Made by a program: the position numbers and the translations under genes | The notes under the pieces: generated by a model | Databases searched by the model: none | What the model was told of the DNA's origin: nothing | The model's input: the letters and a program-made list of their open reading frames with translations, nothing else | In this document: in pieces, positions 11,720 to 22,942 of the stretch | How the letters are laid out: every line of letters starts with the position of its first letter | How positions within the stretch are numbered: position 1 is the first letter of the stretch | Origin: Apteryx mantelli | Taxonomy: Eukaryota; Chordata; Aves; Apterygiformes; Apterygidae | Assembly (NCBI RefSeq): GCF_036417845.1 | Contig: NC_090011.1 | Span: 682,001 to 746,000 of the forward strand | Direction: 5' to 3' | DNA length: 64,000 nt

Positions 11720-14280
11720 GTACGAGGGGAAGACAGCAAAGCAGGGCAAGGGAGGAAAGGGTGGTGTAGGCTAGGCTGGGAGAGATGTGCTCAGTAGGGT
11801 TTGGGGGGGAGGTCCAGGGCAGGGAAGGGGGAGGGATTTGGAAGCATCTCCGGGTGAGGGTGAATCTCTTCCTATGGCAGGTAACAGCAACCTTCTGGGT
11901 GGTATGGGGCGTCTTTTACTGCAGTGGTTGTACATGGGCAGGGGAGCACCATCTCTTGGGAGGGCACAGACTTGGTGGTGAAGATGCTGCTGACAAAGCA
12001 GCTCTGGTGTTGTGAGGTCTGCCCATCTCTGCCCCCTGGGGCAGAGATGCACCTCTGCTTTCCCTGGCAGGCACTGTGTGGATGACTGAGATCCTGAGCC
12101 TTATCCGCAGCCATGGCCATCCTGGCTGGAGCCGAACCATCCTCAATTCTGACCGTGTGCCCTGGTTCTCAACCCAGCTGGGTCTGGAGTCAGCCCTCAG
12201 CTACCCCTCGCCTCGCCTGCTGACCTGTCACCTCCCCAGGCACATCTTCCCCAAGTCCTTCTCCTGCTCCAGGGCCAAGGTGGGATGGGCATCCATGGAG
12301 AGCTTGAAGGGGGAAGGGACCTGGGAGGACCCAGGAGCTGGGAAGACTTGGAGTGATAGGACATTGGGTAAGGACCTTGGTGTTGTCCTATGAGGGTGGG
12401 AAGTGTCCTACATGCCCTCCAGATGGAAATGTGCAGCCCCCCATGTCACGTCTTGCCCCTCTCAGATACTCTGGGGCATCTCCATTGACTCTAGAGGCCT
12501 TGTGTTTTCATGGACCCCTGGCTAAGATCTGGGTGATGGAGTCTAGCTAAGAGCTGGTGCTTGTGTGGAAGACCTCTCCATTTACAGATCCACCCCAGTG
12601 CCAGTGCCTGGACATTTGAATTCCCCTACTGGGACTGTCTAATCCCTGTATGCACTCTACTCCAGGTTATTTACACCCTACGGGATCCTCGAGATGTTGT
12701 CGTCTCCTACTATTACTTCTCCAAGATGTGCAACAGCTATGAGGACCCCACATCCTTTGAGCAGTTCCTGAGGGACTTTCTGAATGGAGAGCGTGAGTGT
12801 GGTTTAGGGCATACTCAGGGCATGGGGAGGTCTCTCATTGCCTCTAGCTCAAGGGTCTTTTGCTAGTGCCCACTGAGGATGGCTATGAAACCAAGTTTTC
12901 CCCAGGAGAGGAGGATGGATCAGGAGGTAGACAAAGCAAAGCAGTTCTGGAGAGGTATGCAGGCCTGCAAAACTCTGTTGTGCTCTGAAGCAGATGGAAA
13001 GTGGATTTCCCCACCTTCTCTTACAGAGTTCAGAGGTCTTCAGGAAGCCTTGGTCAGAAAATTCTACAAAGCTCTGGCAGGAGCTGACCTGTGAGCCCTG
13101 CACACCTCTAGCCTCAGCCTCTTCTCACTGTGGTCTCTGAGCCTGTTCCTGCCCCTGTGCTTGCAGGGAAAAGAAATGGCATCATCACAGCAGTGTTTGG
13201 CTGAACCAGGCAGCTTGAGCAGGAGGGGAGCTGGAGAAGACTACATTGCTCAGCTGCAACCACAGCCCACTTCTCTTCCCTGGCCGACCCTCCGAGCCCC
13301 ACCTGCTCCCTATACACCTTTTCTCTGGCCCACCTCATGGCTGCCATGCTCCCAACCTTGTGTGAACCTTCCTCTGCCTTGCACACCCCCTACCCTGCCC
13401 CAATCTGCTCCCAAACCTGCTGCCTTTTGTCTCCCATCAGTGCCCCATGGTTCCTGGTTTGAACATGTCCAGGGCTGGATGGAGATGAAGGGCAGGGAGA
13501 ATTTCTTCTTCATCACCTATGAAGAGCTAAAGCAGGTAGAGACCTGGGCAGATCCCATGGCTCCAAACAAGAGGCAGCTCTACTACAAATAAGCTCTACG
13601 TGGTGCCGGAGCATGAACTGGGGACTGAATCCCCCCCAGCCTACCTGCCCCTGAGACAGCATGCCCCCTGTGACAGCTTGTCACAAGCCCCTCAGTAGTA
13701 ACAGACTCTATCTGTGTCCCCAGGACCTGCAGGGCAGTGTGCGACGTCTCTGTCAGTTTCTGGGGCAGGATTTAGATGAGGATGACATCTCTTCAGTAGT
13801 GCAAAATGCCTCCTTCACGTCCATGCGGGAGAACCCAATGTGCAACTCCATCCTGCTCCCTTCAGACATCATGGACCAGACAAAGGGGCAGTTTCTGAGA
13901 AAGGGTGAGTGCAGGGGGTCCCATTGTAGTGCTTCAGGGAGCCTGCCTGGAAGGTGTAGCAGTGGGGCTGCAGTGTCTCCATGGGGGCAGCCTCAGCAAG
14001 GGTATTCAGAGAGCAGTGATGCATATGTTTGGGTCTGGAGGACAGGTTCATGGGGATGGTCTCTCATTTTGGAGAGCCCTTTAGGGCGGTAACTAGACTC
14101 AAGAGCTGAGCCTTGAGGGGCTGTGTGCTGGGATGTGCTATGAGCCAAAACCCTCTTTTCTCAGGCATCTGTGAGGACTGGAAGAACCATTTCACAGTGG
14201 CACAAAGTGAGACCTTCGACAGGATCTACCAGGACAGGATGCAGAACCTGAACATGGCCTTTCCTTGGGATAGACGTTAG
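11584..14280 (+). CDS. SULT2B1: Cytosolic sulfotransferase, SULT2 family (whole coding span)
   Basis: Six exons, 11584-11719, 12071-12279, 12666-12792, 13441-13535, 13724-13904 and 14165-14280, total 864 nt (287 aa). Exon sizes 209, 127, 95 and 181 match the classic SULT gene plan. The enzyme transfers sulfonate from PAPS to hydroxyls, in SULT2 typically of sterols. Visible motifs: 5'-phosphosulfate loop TYPKSGT (41-47), catalytic His99 in LLTCHLP, 3'-phosphate region [12 protein letters not shown] (118-129), RKG at 248-250, and the dimer motif [10 protein letters not shown] (256-265). No signal peptide, so cytosolic. Val48 replaces the usual Thr of the PAPS loop. The C-terminal third looks closer to SULT2B1 than SULT2A1, but the exact orthology is inference. 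Confidence 0.92.
12071..12279 (+). CDS. SULT2B1: SULT2 coding exon 2 (catalytic His)
   Basis: 209 nt. It starts by completing Gly46, then T-V-W-M-T-E-I, and includes the catalytic His99 (codon CAC in CTGACCTGTCACCTCCCC). It ends at Lys115 before a GTGGGA donor. The second Thr of the PAPS loop is Val. Confidence 0.9.
12666..12792 (+). CDS. SULT2B1: SULT2 coding exon 3 (3'-phosphate binding)
   Basis: 127 nt, the canonical SULT size. It encodes [20 protein letters not shown] with Arg124 of the conserved RDPRD/RNPKD region, then the [11 protein letters not shown] helix. Donor GTGAGT. Confidence 0.92.
13441..13535 (+). CDS. SULT2B1: SULT2 coding exon 4
   Basis: 95 nt, the canonical SULT size. 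It encodes [17 protein letters not shown] and [12 protein letters not shown], the well conserved YEEL segment. Confidence 0.92.
13724..13904 (+). CDS. SULT2B1: SULT2 coding exon 5
   Basis: 181 nt, the canonical SULT size. It begins [14 protein letters not shown] and ends in FLRK plus the first base of Gly250. It contributes the variable substrate-side helices. Confidence 0.92.
14165..14280 (+). CDS. SULT2B1: SULT2 coding exon 6 (dimer motif, stop)
   Basis: 116 nt with TAG at 14278-14280. It encodes the end of the RKG PAPS motif, the KxxxTVxxxE dimerisation motif and a C-terminal FPWDRR. No canonical AATAAA was seen within the next few hundred bases. Confidence 0.92.
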
Positions 14281-16109
14281 GATCCAGACCTAACTTAGGC
14301 CACTTAAGCATGGGGTATAAACCAGCCTCTGGCAGCTGTTGGACTTGAGAGCACTGACTGGTGTTGGTCAGAGAGAGATGTACCACTCCCTTGGACACAA
14401 GGATACAAATGGCACTTAACCCCGGTGTGTGAGCAATTAATCTGTACCCTTTCTGTTCAGGTTGCGAGGGCTTTCTTGTGGGGCTCTGCTTCTCTCTGTC
14501 CCCTCCTACCATCCCTCAACTCTTTTTCCCCTGAGGAAGGCTCAAGGGTCCCCTGGGAAGGACCTATCTTCCTGCCCTCCAACACATTCCTCTTTTGCTA
14601 ACACAGGAGTGTAACACCTTCCCCAAGAGCGCACAGATAGAATATATCCTGTCCACCCCAGAGTGCTCTGGCTACAGCACTGACCAGTGCAGCCTGTTCA
14701 GGAGCTGCAACCAGCTGAAATGTTCCCTTGGGGATGTTCATCGAATGTGCTGTAGCAGAGCAACACAGAAAATGGGATGGGCTACTTGAATACAGAGGAG
14801 CCTTTCGGATTTCCTGATGAAGGGAAAGACAGAAGAGGTGAAGGAGGTTGGAGAGTGACAGAGTGACCCAGGAGCACATATCTGTGGCCATGTCCAGGAT
14901 GGGAGCAAGAGCAGAGGAAGGGCTTGGTCAGGCCAGAAAGACAAGCACAGATGGGATCCTGGAGGATGCACCTATGGCCAAAAGTGGGAAAGCACAGGTA
15001 TGCAGAAAGAAGAGGAGATAGCTGGATATAGGCATTGAGTGAATGCCTGGGAGCTGTCCTGCTTACAGATTAGCAGAGTTGGCTGTAGGGAGCTGCTGTG
15101 GATTGTGGCCAAGGTAAAGGAACCAGGGAAGGGATGGGTTGCTGAGACCTACAGCCATGTTGGCTTGGACTGAGAGGGGCAGGAGGAGGGCTTGCTTTGG
15201 TCAGAAGGGACAGACATGGAGCAAGGAAGCCTCAATGTAGAGAGAGCACCTTAGTGAAGTGTGGGGTGAGGTATGTCAGAAATATTCTGCAGAAGAGGAG
15301 AGCAGGGTTCAAGGATAACCCTCTGTGGCTTCACAGACACAAGTGGGGGAGAAGATGATCCTGTGCAGGAGAGGTGGGAAGAGGCATGGGAAAGGCAGGA
15401 GGAGAAATAGGAAAACATGGATGGAGGAGGAGGAGGGAAAAAATTCAAAACAGAGAACTGTGTAGCAGCAGCTGACAGATCCAGTGGAATTTGGAGTGCT
15501 GTGCAGGAGCTTTCTGTGTGAGGAGCTGTGGGGTTGGGCTGGGCAGGTGTCTTCTCCTGCTTGCCCTGCAACACTTGCAATGGAGCAGGGAAATGCCTCC
15601 ACAGTGCAAGACTGCAAAAGAACTTTCTTGGTAGGGTTGGAGGAAAGACTCCAGAGTTTGTAGCAGATTTCCCTCAACATTCAGATCAGTTCTTGGTTCT
15701 TTTCTGCACCCCCTCCAATTTCACTGTAACCTTTCCAAGACTTGGACATCAAGCTGCCCCCCCCACTCTTGTGGTGTTGTGTATGATCCCCCTGACTAGG
15801 GTATCCAGGTTTTTCCCACTCCTTACCCCCACTACCTTCTCCCTGCCCACGTTCCTGGTCACATCCCCTGAGTCTTTCAGGCCCATGTCCTGCCTCAGGT
15901 GAGGAGGTTCACTATGGGCAGCAGGTGACTCAGAGCTCAGGGCTGCCCTCTGCACTCATGCTATCTGCAAAGTCAGGAGGAAGGATGAGGTAGGATTTGA
16001 TGCCAGGAACTCTCTGCAAATGGACCATTGTAAGGGATGCGAGGATACAAGGAGAGGAAATGAATTCTCCATGCCAGAGTTCTCTCCCCACAGATGTTAT
16101 GTCTCTCCA
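14281..16109. other. Region downstream of SULT2
   Basis: It contains the SULT2 3' UTR of unknown length and G/A-rich DNA, especially 15180-15450 with GGAGGAGGA runs. No other gene or transposon was recognised. Confidence 0.4.
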
Positions 16110-16495
16110 TCCCAGCCCTCCCAGCTGCTGCTCCCTACCCTTCATCTTGCATAGACCCTACTGTGAGCTGCAGCCCTGTTTGTGTTTGACCTGTTTGGAG
16201 TGCTTCTCCTTCTCCCATAGTCTTTCCTCTCCTGCTCCCCCTCCCCATGCTTTCGCATATCACCTTCATGCACTTTCTCTCTCCTGCCCCCACGGGACAG
16301 CTGGGTCACCCCTATCCTACTGTAGTCAGCAAAGACTCATTGCTCACCTTCTGTTTCTCTTCCAGCCCCTCTTTGCTACTGTGGCCTTTCATGCTGATCT
16401 GAGATCAGAGCTAACTGGGAAGGGTGAAACTCTAATGGTCCCCAGCAGCTCTGCAGAGGGAGATGAGGTGATGGTGAGCTCTGCAAACCTGCAGG
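16110..16495 (+). repeat. Left arm of a diverged inverted repeat pair
   Basis: Homologous in reverse complement to 18135-18515. Shared landmarks in order: GCTGCTGCTCCCTAC, TGAGCTGCAG, CCTGTTTGGAGT, TCACCTTCATGCACTT, GACTCAT, CCCTCTTTGC, TGGTCCCC and GGTGAGCTCTGCAAACCTG. The arms are diverged but collinear for about 370 bp. No protein-coding signature was recognised in it. Confidence 0.7.
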
Positions 16496-18134
16496 CAGAG
16501 CCCGTAAGCAAGAGAAAATCCCCTCTAAATCTCACCTAAAGGGAAGTGACTCTGTAGCACCTCATGGAGAGAGAAGAGATGAACAGAAAGGACCAGTGAG
16601 CAATTTTTTTTTAAATGCAAATGGTGAATGGGACAACTAGGAGAAATTCTCTGCTGGGTTGGAACTGACTGGGGTTGTGACAGTGAATGGCGGCACTGAC
16701 TGCTGTGACTGCAAAGGTTTTCCCTGCTGATACCTCTGTAGCTGGGACATTTTGCCTGATCCAGGGCAGCCATTGTTAGTGGGCACAAGGACAGGGTCTT
16801 CTCTAGGCACAAGCTGTCCTGGGACATGGCACTCATTAGCCCATTAGGGCCCAAAGGGCATTAGTGCAACACCTGAAGACATACCTCACCCATTCCCTGC
16901 AGCACTATTCCCCTGCACCCTGCTCAGGCATTTTGGTCAGGATGGCTTCCTGGTGTCCCCTGCTGTCCCCGACCCCAGAATTCATGGGAGAGAAGCAAGA
17001 TCCTGCCTGGTATGGAAATTTGCTGTTGTGATTCCTTTTCTATTTGCTAGACATGAGCAAACCCCAGTTTCACTGCAGCCAACCAGTACTAAGCAGATAA
17101 TGAGAGAGCAGTAAACTTAAGTGCTTCTCTGTGCCCAGAAGCACACTGAACCCTGCAGATCTCTGAAGGAGAGATGGGCTTTGCCTACAGACATGAAACT
17201 TAGAAAACTCTCCTTGCAGTTCCCTGGAGGTTCTTCTTGCTATTTCAATCACTGTATTTCTTCAACTAAGAAACTCTCCTCCCTCCATAGGAAGAGGCCA
17301 AGAGGAATATGCACAGTTCTGTCCTCATAAAGGGGAGATACCAGCTGTCCCAGTGGAGATTTAGGAGACCCCTGGTAACTCTGCTGCCAGTGCTAACATA
17401 TAAGAACAAATGGTGTGATGGCTTTGAGTAAAGCAGGGCCAAGCCACAGGGACTTGAAAGCAGAGTTTTTTCCTTGTATGGGACAGGTTGTACAGCAGGA
17501 TGTTAAAAAATTGCCTCCACTTTGACAGCCAAGAATGGGAACTCTCCAAATACATAGGGTTTGTCCAAGGGGGACATGCACAATCAGGGCAAGAGCCAGT
17601 GGTGGTATACAGGAGTTTAGGAAAGGTGTCTTTGTGCAGACAGGACAGCATGGCCATTGCACCTCTGCTGAGCCAGCCTGACAGTGTTTAAACCAGGTAA
17701 CAGATTTTAAAGAGGCAGGGCTAACCACTATATCACGGGGATTTAGAAGCACAGCCCTATCTTTGTTCTGGGAAACATACAGCAGGATGGGATCACAGCT
17801 AAATCATTCCTTCATCACAGATAGTCAGACTTCTACAGAAATTTAAATGTTTAACCCCACAGAGAGGTTTGGGGAAATCAAAGAAGCAGAAGGACCTTTG
17901 TGGATCTTGATCTAGAGCCCGCACTGTAGTTTATGTACCTCCGAGCCTCCACAGAGCCCACAGGGAAGTCTAGCATTTTACAGGGTTGCAACTGCCAAAG
18001 TGCTACTTGTAATAAATCACAGCCTCAGTTCCTGGGAGATACAGCCAGAGTCACCAAAGGTGCTACAGAGGTATCTTTTTCAGGGCTCCCCTATCTTGGG
18101 ATAGGGCAGGGAAGGTTTTGCTTTTCACTTTTGG
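16496..18134. other. Spacer between the inverted repeat arms
   Basis: No gene, RNA or repeat recognised. Open frames on both strands are short and show no domain. Confidence 0.35.
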
Positions 18135-18515
18135 ACTCCACAGGTTTGCAGAGCTCACCCTCAACTCTTCTCCCTCTTCCCCTCTAGTGGGGACCACTAG
18201 AAAGTCCACTCCCAATTACTCCGGTTCTGAAGGGGCCATGGTGGCAAAGAGGGAGGTGGAAGAGTGGTTGCATGATGAGTCCTTGCAGACTGTGGTAGTC
18301 TGGAGGGGACCCAGGTGTCCTGCGGGGTGAGGGGGGGGTCAAGAGGAAGCAAGTGCATGAAGGTGATGAGGGAAGAGCTTGGGGCAGGGAGAGCAGGAGG
18401 GAAAAGGCTAGAGGAGAAGGAGACATACTCCAAACAGGCCAAGCAGACAGGACTGCAGCTCATGGCAGGGCCTGTGCAGCAAGAGCAGTAGGGAGCAGCA
18501 GCACAGTAAACGAAA
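18135..18515 (-). repeat. Right arm of the inverted repeat pair
   Basis: The minus strand of this segment aligns with 16110-16495 in the same landmark order, leaving a spacer of about 1.6 kb. It is either two copies of an unrecognised dispersed repeat or a local inverted duplication. A CA microsatellite lies just beyond its outer end. Confidence 0.7.
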
Positions 18516-18541
18516 GATAGTAATTTGGTAAGAGCACGCGC

Positions 18542-18569
18542 ATACACACACACACACACACACACACAT
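18542..18569. repeat. (CA)n microsatellite
   Basis: About 13 CA units in uninterrupted array. Confidence 0.9.
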
Positions 18570-20525
18570 CTCTTTGTGAAGTGCAGCTAACAAAACTCAA
18601 TTTCTTACGGATTTGTGTTCTTCATCCTTAACTTCATGCCCACTGCAAGAACTGCACTTTTCTCCCGTTTTCCCTCAGCCTCACACATGAATTTCTCCAG
18701 TTTTCTTTATTTCTCCTACCAATCCCCCCATCAAAAGGTCTCAGGTGCCCCCAAGCAGTATCTCTATTTCTTCCCATTTCCCATTTCAATGCTCCTTACC
18801 AAAGCACTGCAACTGATGCACTCAGTGTTTACTACTCCCAGTCTGATACACCTCCCAGGCTTTTCCTAATCCCTTTACAACTTCATGCAACACAGGATTT
18901 GAGCAGTATTTTGCAGGAAATCAGAGTCCAGTTGTTATTTTGGCTGAGAAAATATCAATAATTGCAGGGACCCTGCTATCACATAGCTATGAGTATGCAA
19001 ATATCTACAGGCAATGGGGAGATAAACACTATTTAATTTTATAGCTATTTGTAAAGTTTAAATAAAAAATGAACATCAATTAATTAAAAAGTGAACAATG
19101 CATAGCCATGAATTAGTATAAAACAAAGAGAGGAATTTACCTGTCAAAAAGTAGACATCCGTAACAAAATAATATCTGTCTTCCCAGTGAGCAAAGTAAA
19201 ACAGGGGTTTTGTTTAGGGATCAATCCATCTTGTTCCTAGGTTCATCTATTGCAGGATTTGTGATTCATGGTGCAGAGGTGAATCTATTTTATTCCATTA
19301 TCTATAAATGGAGCTGTGGGTGACAGCTTAGATGTGGATGTCTATACCACTGAGATGCTACTCAGACACCTAAATGTAGTTGTCTGTTGTCATTTGAGTT
19401 GGTCTTGAATCTCCAACCTCTCGTTTCTAGTCAAGAAAAGCATGGGTCACATCTGTCTGCTCTGCTGGGATGCCACATTAATCTGTGGCATCTCTGTCAG
19501 TCCTTGACACTGATGTGGAAGCAACTAAATCAAGCCTCAAAAACACACAGAATTGTCAGCAAAATCTTGGGATGTGCTGAAGACAACTTAAATCAAAAAA
19601 AGAATGCACAGAAGGGGAAGAACTTTCTGAGTTTTAATCTGGAGTTTGTTTCTGAATTTTAATCTGGAGTATGTTTAAGAACAAATCAGGTTGTTATGGC
19701 AGAAAACACCTTGGATAGGAGTGCCAATGAAGTGCTAACAAGTTAAATTGTTTAGGAGGAAAAGCAAAAAGGACAAAAATATAAGACAGAGGGCTTGAAG
19801 AAAGTAGATTTTAACAGTTAGTGAATAGTTAAAGGAAAGTCTAAAGCTAACCTAAGTGATCAGTAAGAGGACAATAATTTCAGGAGCATGGCTCATTTCT
19901 TCAACAAACAACATCAAGGACAAAGGCACAAATTATCCTTATTTGGAAGTAGGGGTAGGAAGGCGCTGTGTGACCAGCGTAGTAACATAGCACTCAGTGA
20001 AGAAACATTCAGAAAGATGAAAGCAGGGCAATTTGCTAAGGGAGAGAATAACAGAATGTCATATTGGGTGAAAATCAGAAAGACAAAGGTGCAAAATTTG
20101 ATGCTCCCAGAAAAGGGCACAGCAGGTAACAGCAAACCAATGTATAACTACATTTGCAGCTTGGTAAAGAGTAGGGAGAGAGTTTGTCAGCAACTCAGAG
20201 GGAAAGGAAAGCTCATGAAAGTGGGTGCCAACCAGTATGATGTTTTTAATGGTTTCTGCTTGCTTCCATTTTCACTAAAATGCCTTATTGTTATGACAGG
20301 GCTAAAATAATTAGTAGTAAGGAAAAGATTAAAGACAGGTTGAAATAGTGAAACCATACTTAGGAAAGACAGAATTTTTCCACTTGATTTCAAATCCTAA
20401 TCCTTTCAAAATTCACCCCCAAAATTTTGGAAACTGGCTGTAGCAATGATTGTCTTTATTGGTGCTTGGGAGATGGGGGAGGTTCCAGATAAGTGGTAGT
20501 TTTGATACAGTGCATATGTTTAGAA
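18570..20525. other. AT-rich intergenic DNA
   Basis: No gene recognised. It contains a possible copy of an unidentified dispersed repeat at about 19350-19430. Confidence 0.35.
19350..19430 (+). repeat. Unidentified dispersed repeat, partial copy G
   Basis: ACACCTAAATGTAGTTGTCT then GTTGTCATTTGAGTTGG matches the 5' part of the repeat, outside the SRCR gene. Confidence 0.35.
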
Positions 20526-20656
20526 ACAAGAAAGAGAGAAAGAGGGAGAGATAGAGAAAGAGAGAAAGAAAGAGAGAAAGAGAGAGAGAGAAAGAAAGAA
20601 AAAAAAGAAAGAAAAGGAAGGGAGGAAGGAAGGAAGAAAGGAAGGAAGGAAGAGGG
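20526..20656. repeat. Purine-only GA/GAAA/GGAA microsatellite tract
   Basis: About 130 bp almost free of pyrimidines on the plus strand, moving from GAAAGAGA through AAAGAAA to GGAAGGAA units. The long homopurine-homopyrimidine run could adopt triplex structure. Charged or Ser/Leu-rich frames over it are translation artefacts. Confidence 0.9.
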
Positions 20657-22714
20657 AATTTTAGAAGATTTAGTCTAAATTCAGTTCCCTGGAAAATGTT
20701 GAGCAGAAAACCAATCCTTCTACTTACGGTCACCTAGAAGATAACATGATAACAATTATCAGCTAACACAGGTTTGTCAAGATTACATACCAAGCCAACA
20801 ATCAGCTGCACAAATACAACCCGGGAATTACTGGCCAGTCTCCAACAAGGCAGGCAGAGTATGAGGATGTGTATCAAATCACAACAGGCTGTGAATCAAC
20901 AACACTGGGATATTGCAAGAAAAACAAACTTCACTTCGGACTCCTGGAACAGGGGCGGGTCTCGTGTACGAGACGTGTGCAATCCTCTTCTTTATCCAGC
21001 CGTGCTGAGATCTCTGCTGCACATCAGTGGCTGGTTTATGCATCAGCCTTCAAGAAAGATGTTGGCCTTCCTGGAGACTGTCCAGAAGAGAAGTAGTAAC
21101 AGCTATAAGAGTGTAGAAAACAGGACAGAAATGGAGAGAGTAAAAGTCTCTTTGATGGGGAGAAGCAAAAATTAGGCAAACAGATTAGAACAGTCTTCAA
21201 ATTGTATGATAAAGAGCTCATCTGCTCTAAGGTGGATGCAATGCTCTCCTCTAACACACACAGCTTTGATATGAAATTCAATATGGACAAGACTTAACTT
21301 CGACAGCTATGACCTTTGGTAGCTTGAGATTTGTATTTAGTTAGGCATGCTTTCCTGACCCATCACCTCATCTTTCATCCCCTGGACATGCTATTGCAAT
21401 GAAAGGGCTTACTAGCTCTGCACTCATTCACTCTCTCTGCGAGTCTTGTCCACTCCAACCCTCCATTTCTGCCTTAGGTGTTCTCTTATTGTCTGCTGTC
21501 TCCACGAGGAACCTCAGCTTTGCACCCTGCCTTGGGGTGAGGAGGACACACAGGCTGCACAGTCTAAGGAGAGAAGCACCCCAGTGCTGCACACACTCTC
21601 TGCAACTTGCTGGTCCAGCACACGCTCTCTGTGGTGCAGGATATTCCTGGGCATCTTCAGCAGTAATGCAAACTCTCTGTGTGTTCAACTGAGTTCTTCT
21701 GCACCCAGCTTTGAGCTTCCTAGAGGTGGTGCTGAGCAATGGTCTTGTGGGCCAGCCTCTGCGGTCTGCCCAGATAGCTGGTGCAAATGCAAAGAGAGGC
21801 CTGAGGACTTCACTGAGTCCCTGCTGCACGGTGCTGGAGGGCATACTGCAGTTCTCCTAGCACCACATTGCCTTCCCTTCAGTTCATCCAGCCCCTCAGC
21901 CAGCCCTACAGCTACATTTATGCAGGCATCTCATACCTTAGACATCTCCAGCACAGAAGTCGGGGTCTGAGCTGCCTCCCTGGGAGGAACAAGCACTTCC
22001 AGGGGAGAGTCACCTCTCGCTAAGGCTAATGTCTTCTATAAAGAAGTGGAACTCCCTCCTAGCAGTGCTTGGTGATCTCTCCTGAGCATACAAGGTGTCT
22101 ACATGAATTTTATAGATACAAATGTTGACACAGCAGACAAGGTAGTTCCAGCCCAAGATGAGAGCAGCACCTGCTCAGCATTGTGAATATCTGAATGATT
22201 TAGCCCTCACAGAGGATCTGGGAGTTTGCTTCTCACTTTCAGGGATGGTGTGCTGCAGCCTTCATCTCTTGTGCTGCCAAGACTGGGAGGACAGCTCACG
22301 CTGATCAAAGACTTAACTGGATTGTGAACATAGACAAACTTTAGAACAAAACTTCACACAGTCTTCCTGTTTTCTGGGACAAATGTGGGAACAAAAGTGG
22401 AAAAATCTCTTCTTTAGACAAAGCCTCTGCTTTCAGCAGTGGGAAAAGGTTTCTCACAGCTTGCTGTGCTGCATTAAGGGTGTGGGATCAAATTCATTTT
22501 CCCCGTTAAGCCTGGGCACTGATGCCCTTTTCGTGCAGTTGCCAGAAGCTAGTCCTGGAGGATGACTTGCAAAACCCTGTATCCCCACATTGCTGCCACC
22601 TATGGTCCAGAACCAGCTGTCCTGAGATGTCTTGTTTGCTCAGCAGGTTCCTGGAACAGCTCAGTTTCACAATCCCACAGCCTACATGATGCCAGAGCCC
22701 ACAGTAAAAGAGTC
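20657..22714. other. Intergenic region before the plus-strand SRCR gene
   Basis: No gene recognised. A small CpG-bearing patch at about 20935-21010 contains a 7-bp hairpin. The 21.4-22.0 kb part is GC-richer and has overlapping open frames on both strands without known domains. Confidence 0.35.
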
Positions 22715-22721
22715 ACTTCCT
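22715..22721 (+). promoter_or_regulatory. ETS/PU.1-type core upstream of SRCR gene 1
   Basis: ACTTCCT (AGGAAGT on the other strand), about 190 bp before the ATG. The same motif in the same orientation lies about 240 bp before the ATG of the minus-strand SRCR gene. Myeloid SRCR genes are often PU.1 targets, so this is suggestive, but a 7-mer occurs often by chance. Confidence 0.25.
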
Positions 22722-22911
22722 GGCAGGGGTCTGGCTTTTTGTACTTGCTGAGTACCTGCCATGGGACACAGAGGGAGGTTTTGGGGTAGAGGGGAGGGGC
22801 CAGGACCCAGAGGAATTGTCAAATACCCTGTCCCTTGGGTGCATGTCCTGTCTTGTCTCCTGCCTTCTCCTCCTGCGGAGGCACGGAGCACGCGGTCTCT
22901 GTGCTGCCAAC

Positions 22912-22942
22912 ATGAAGCTTGTCCTCCTGGCATGTCTCTGGG
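22912..22942 (+). CDS. SRCR gene 1 exon 1: signal peptide, first part
   Basis: 31 nt encoding MKLVLLACLW plus the first base of the next codon; donor GTAAGT. The matching exon of the minus-strand SRCR gene reads MEIMLFLLAWLW and ends in the same phase with the same donor, which suggests homology. Confidence 0.75.

Noticed and set aside
14595..14789. Cysteine-rich 64-codon frame downstream of SULT2
   Set aside because: Seven cysteines look attractive, but there is no signal peptide, no convincing donor and no known pattern; probably 3' flanking DNA.
18408..18593. Frames rich in Cys-Val over the CA repeat
   Set aside because: Translation of a simple (CA)n repeat.
20493..20678. Arg/Glu/Lys-rich and Ser/Leu/Phe-rich frames
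   Set aside because: Translation of the purine microsatellite on the two strands.
21428..21970. Overlapping 138- and 174-codon frames on opposite strands
   Set aside because: GC-richer DNA with few stops; no domain and no splice or promoter support on either strand.
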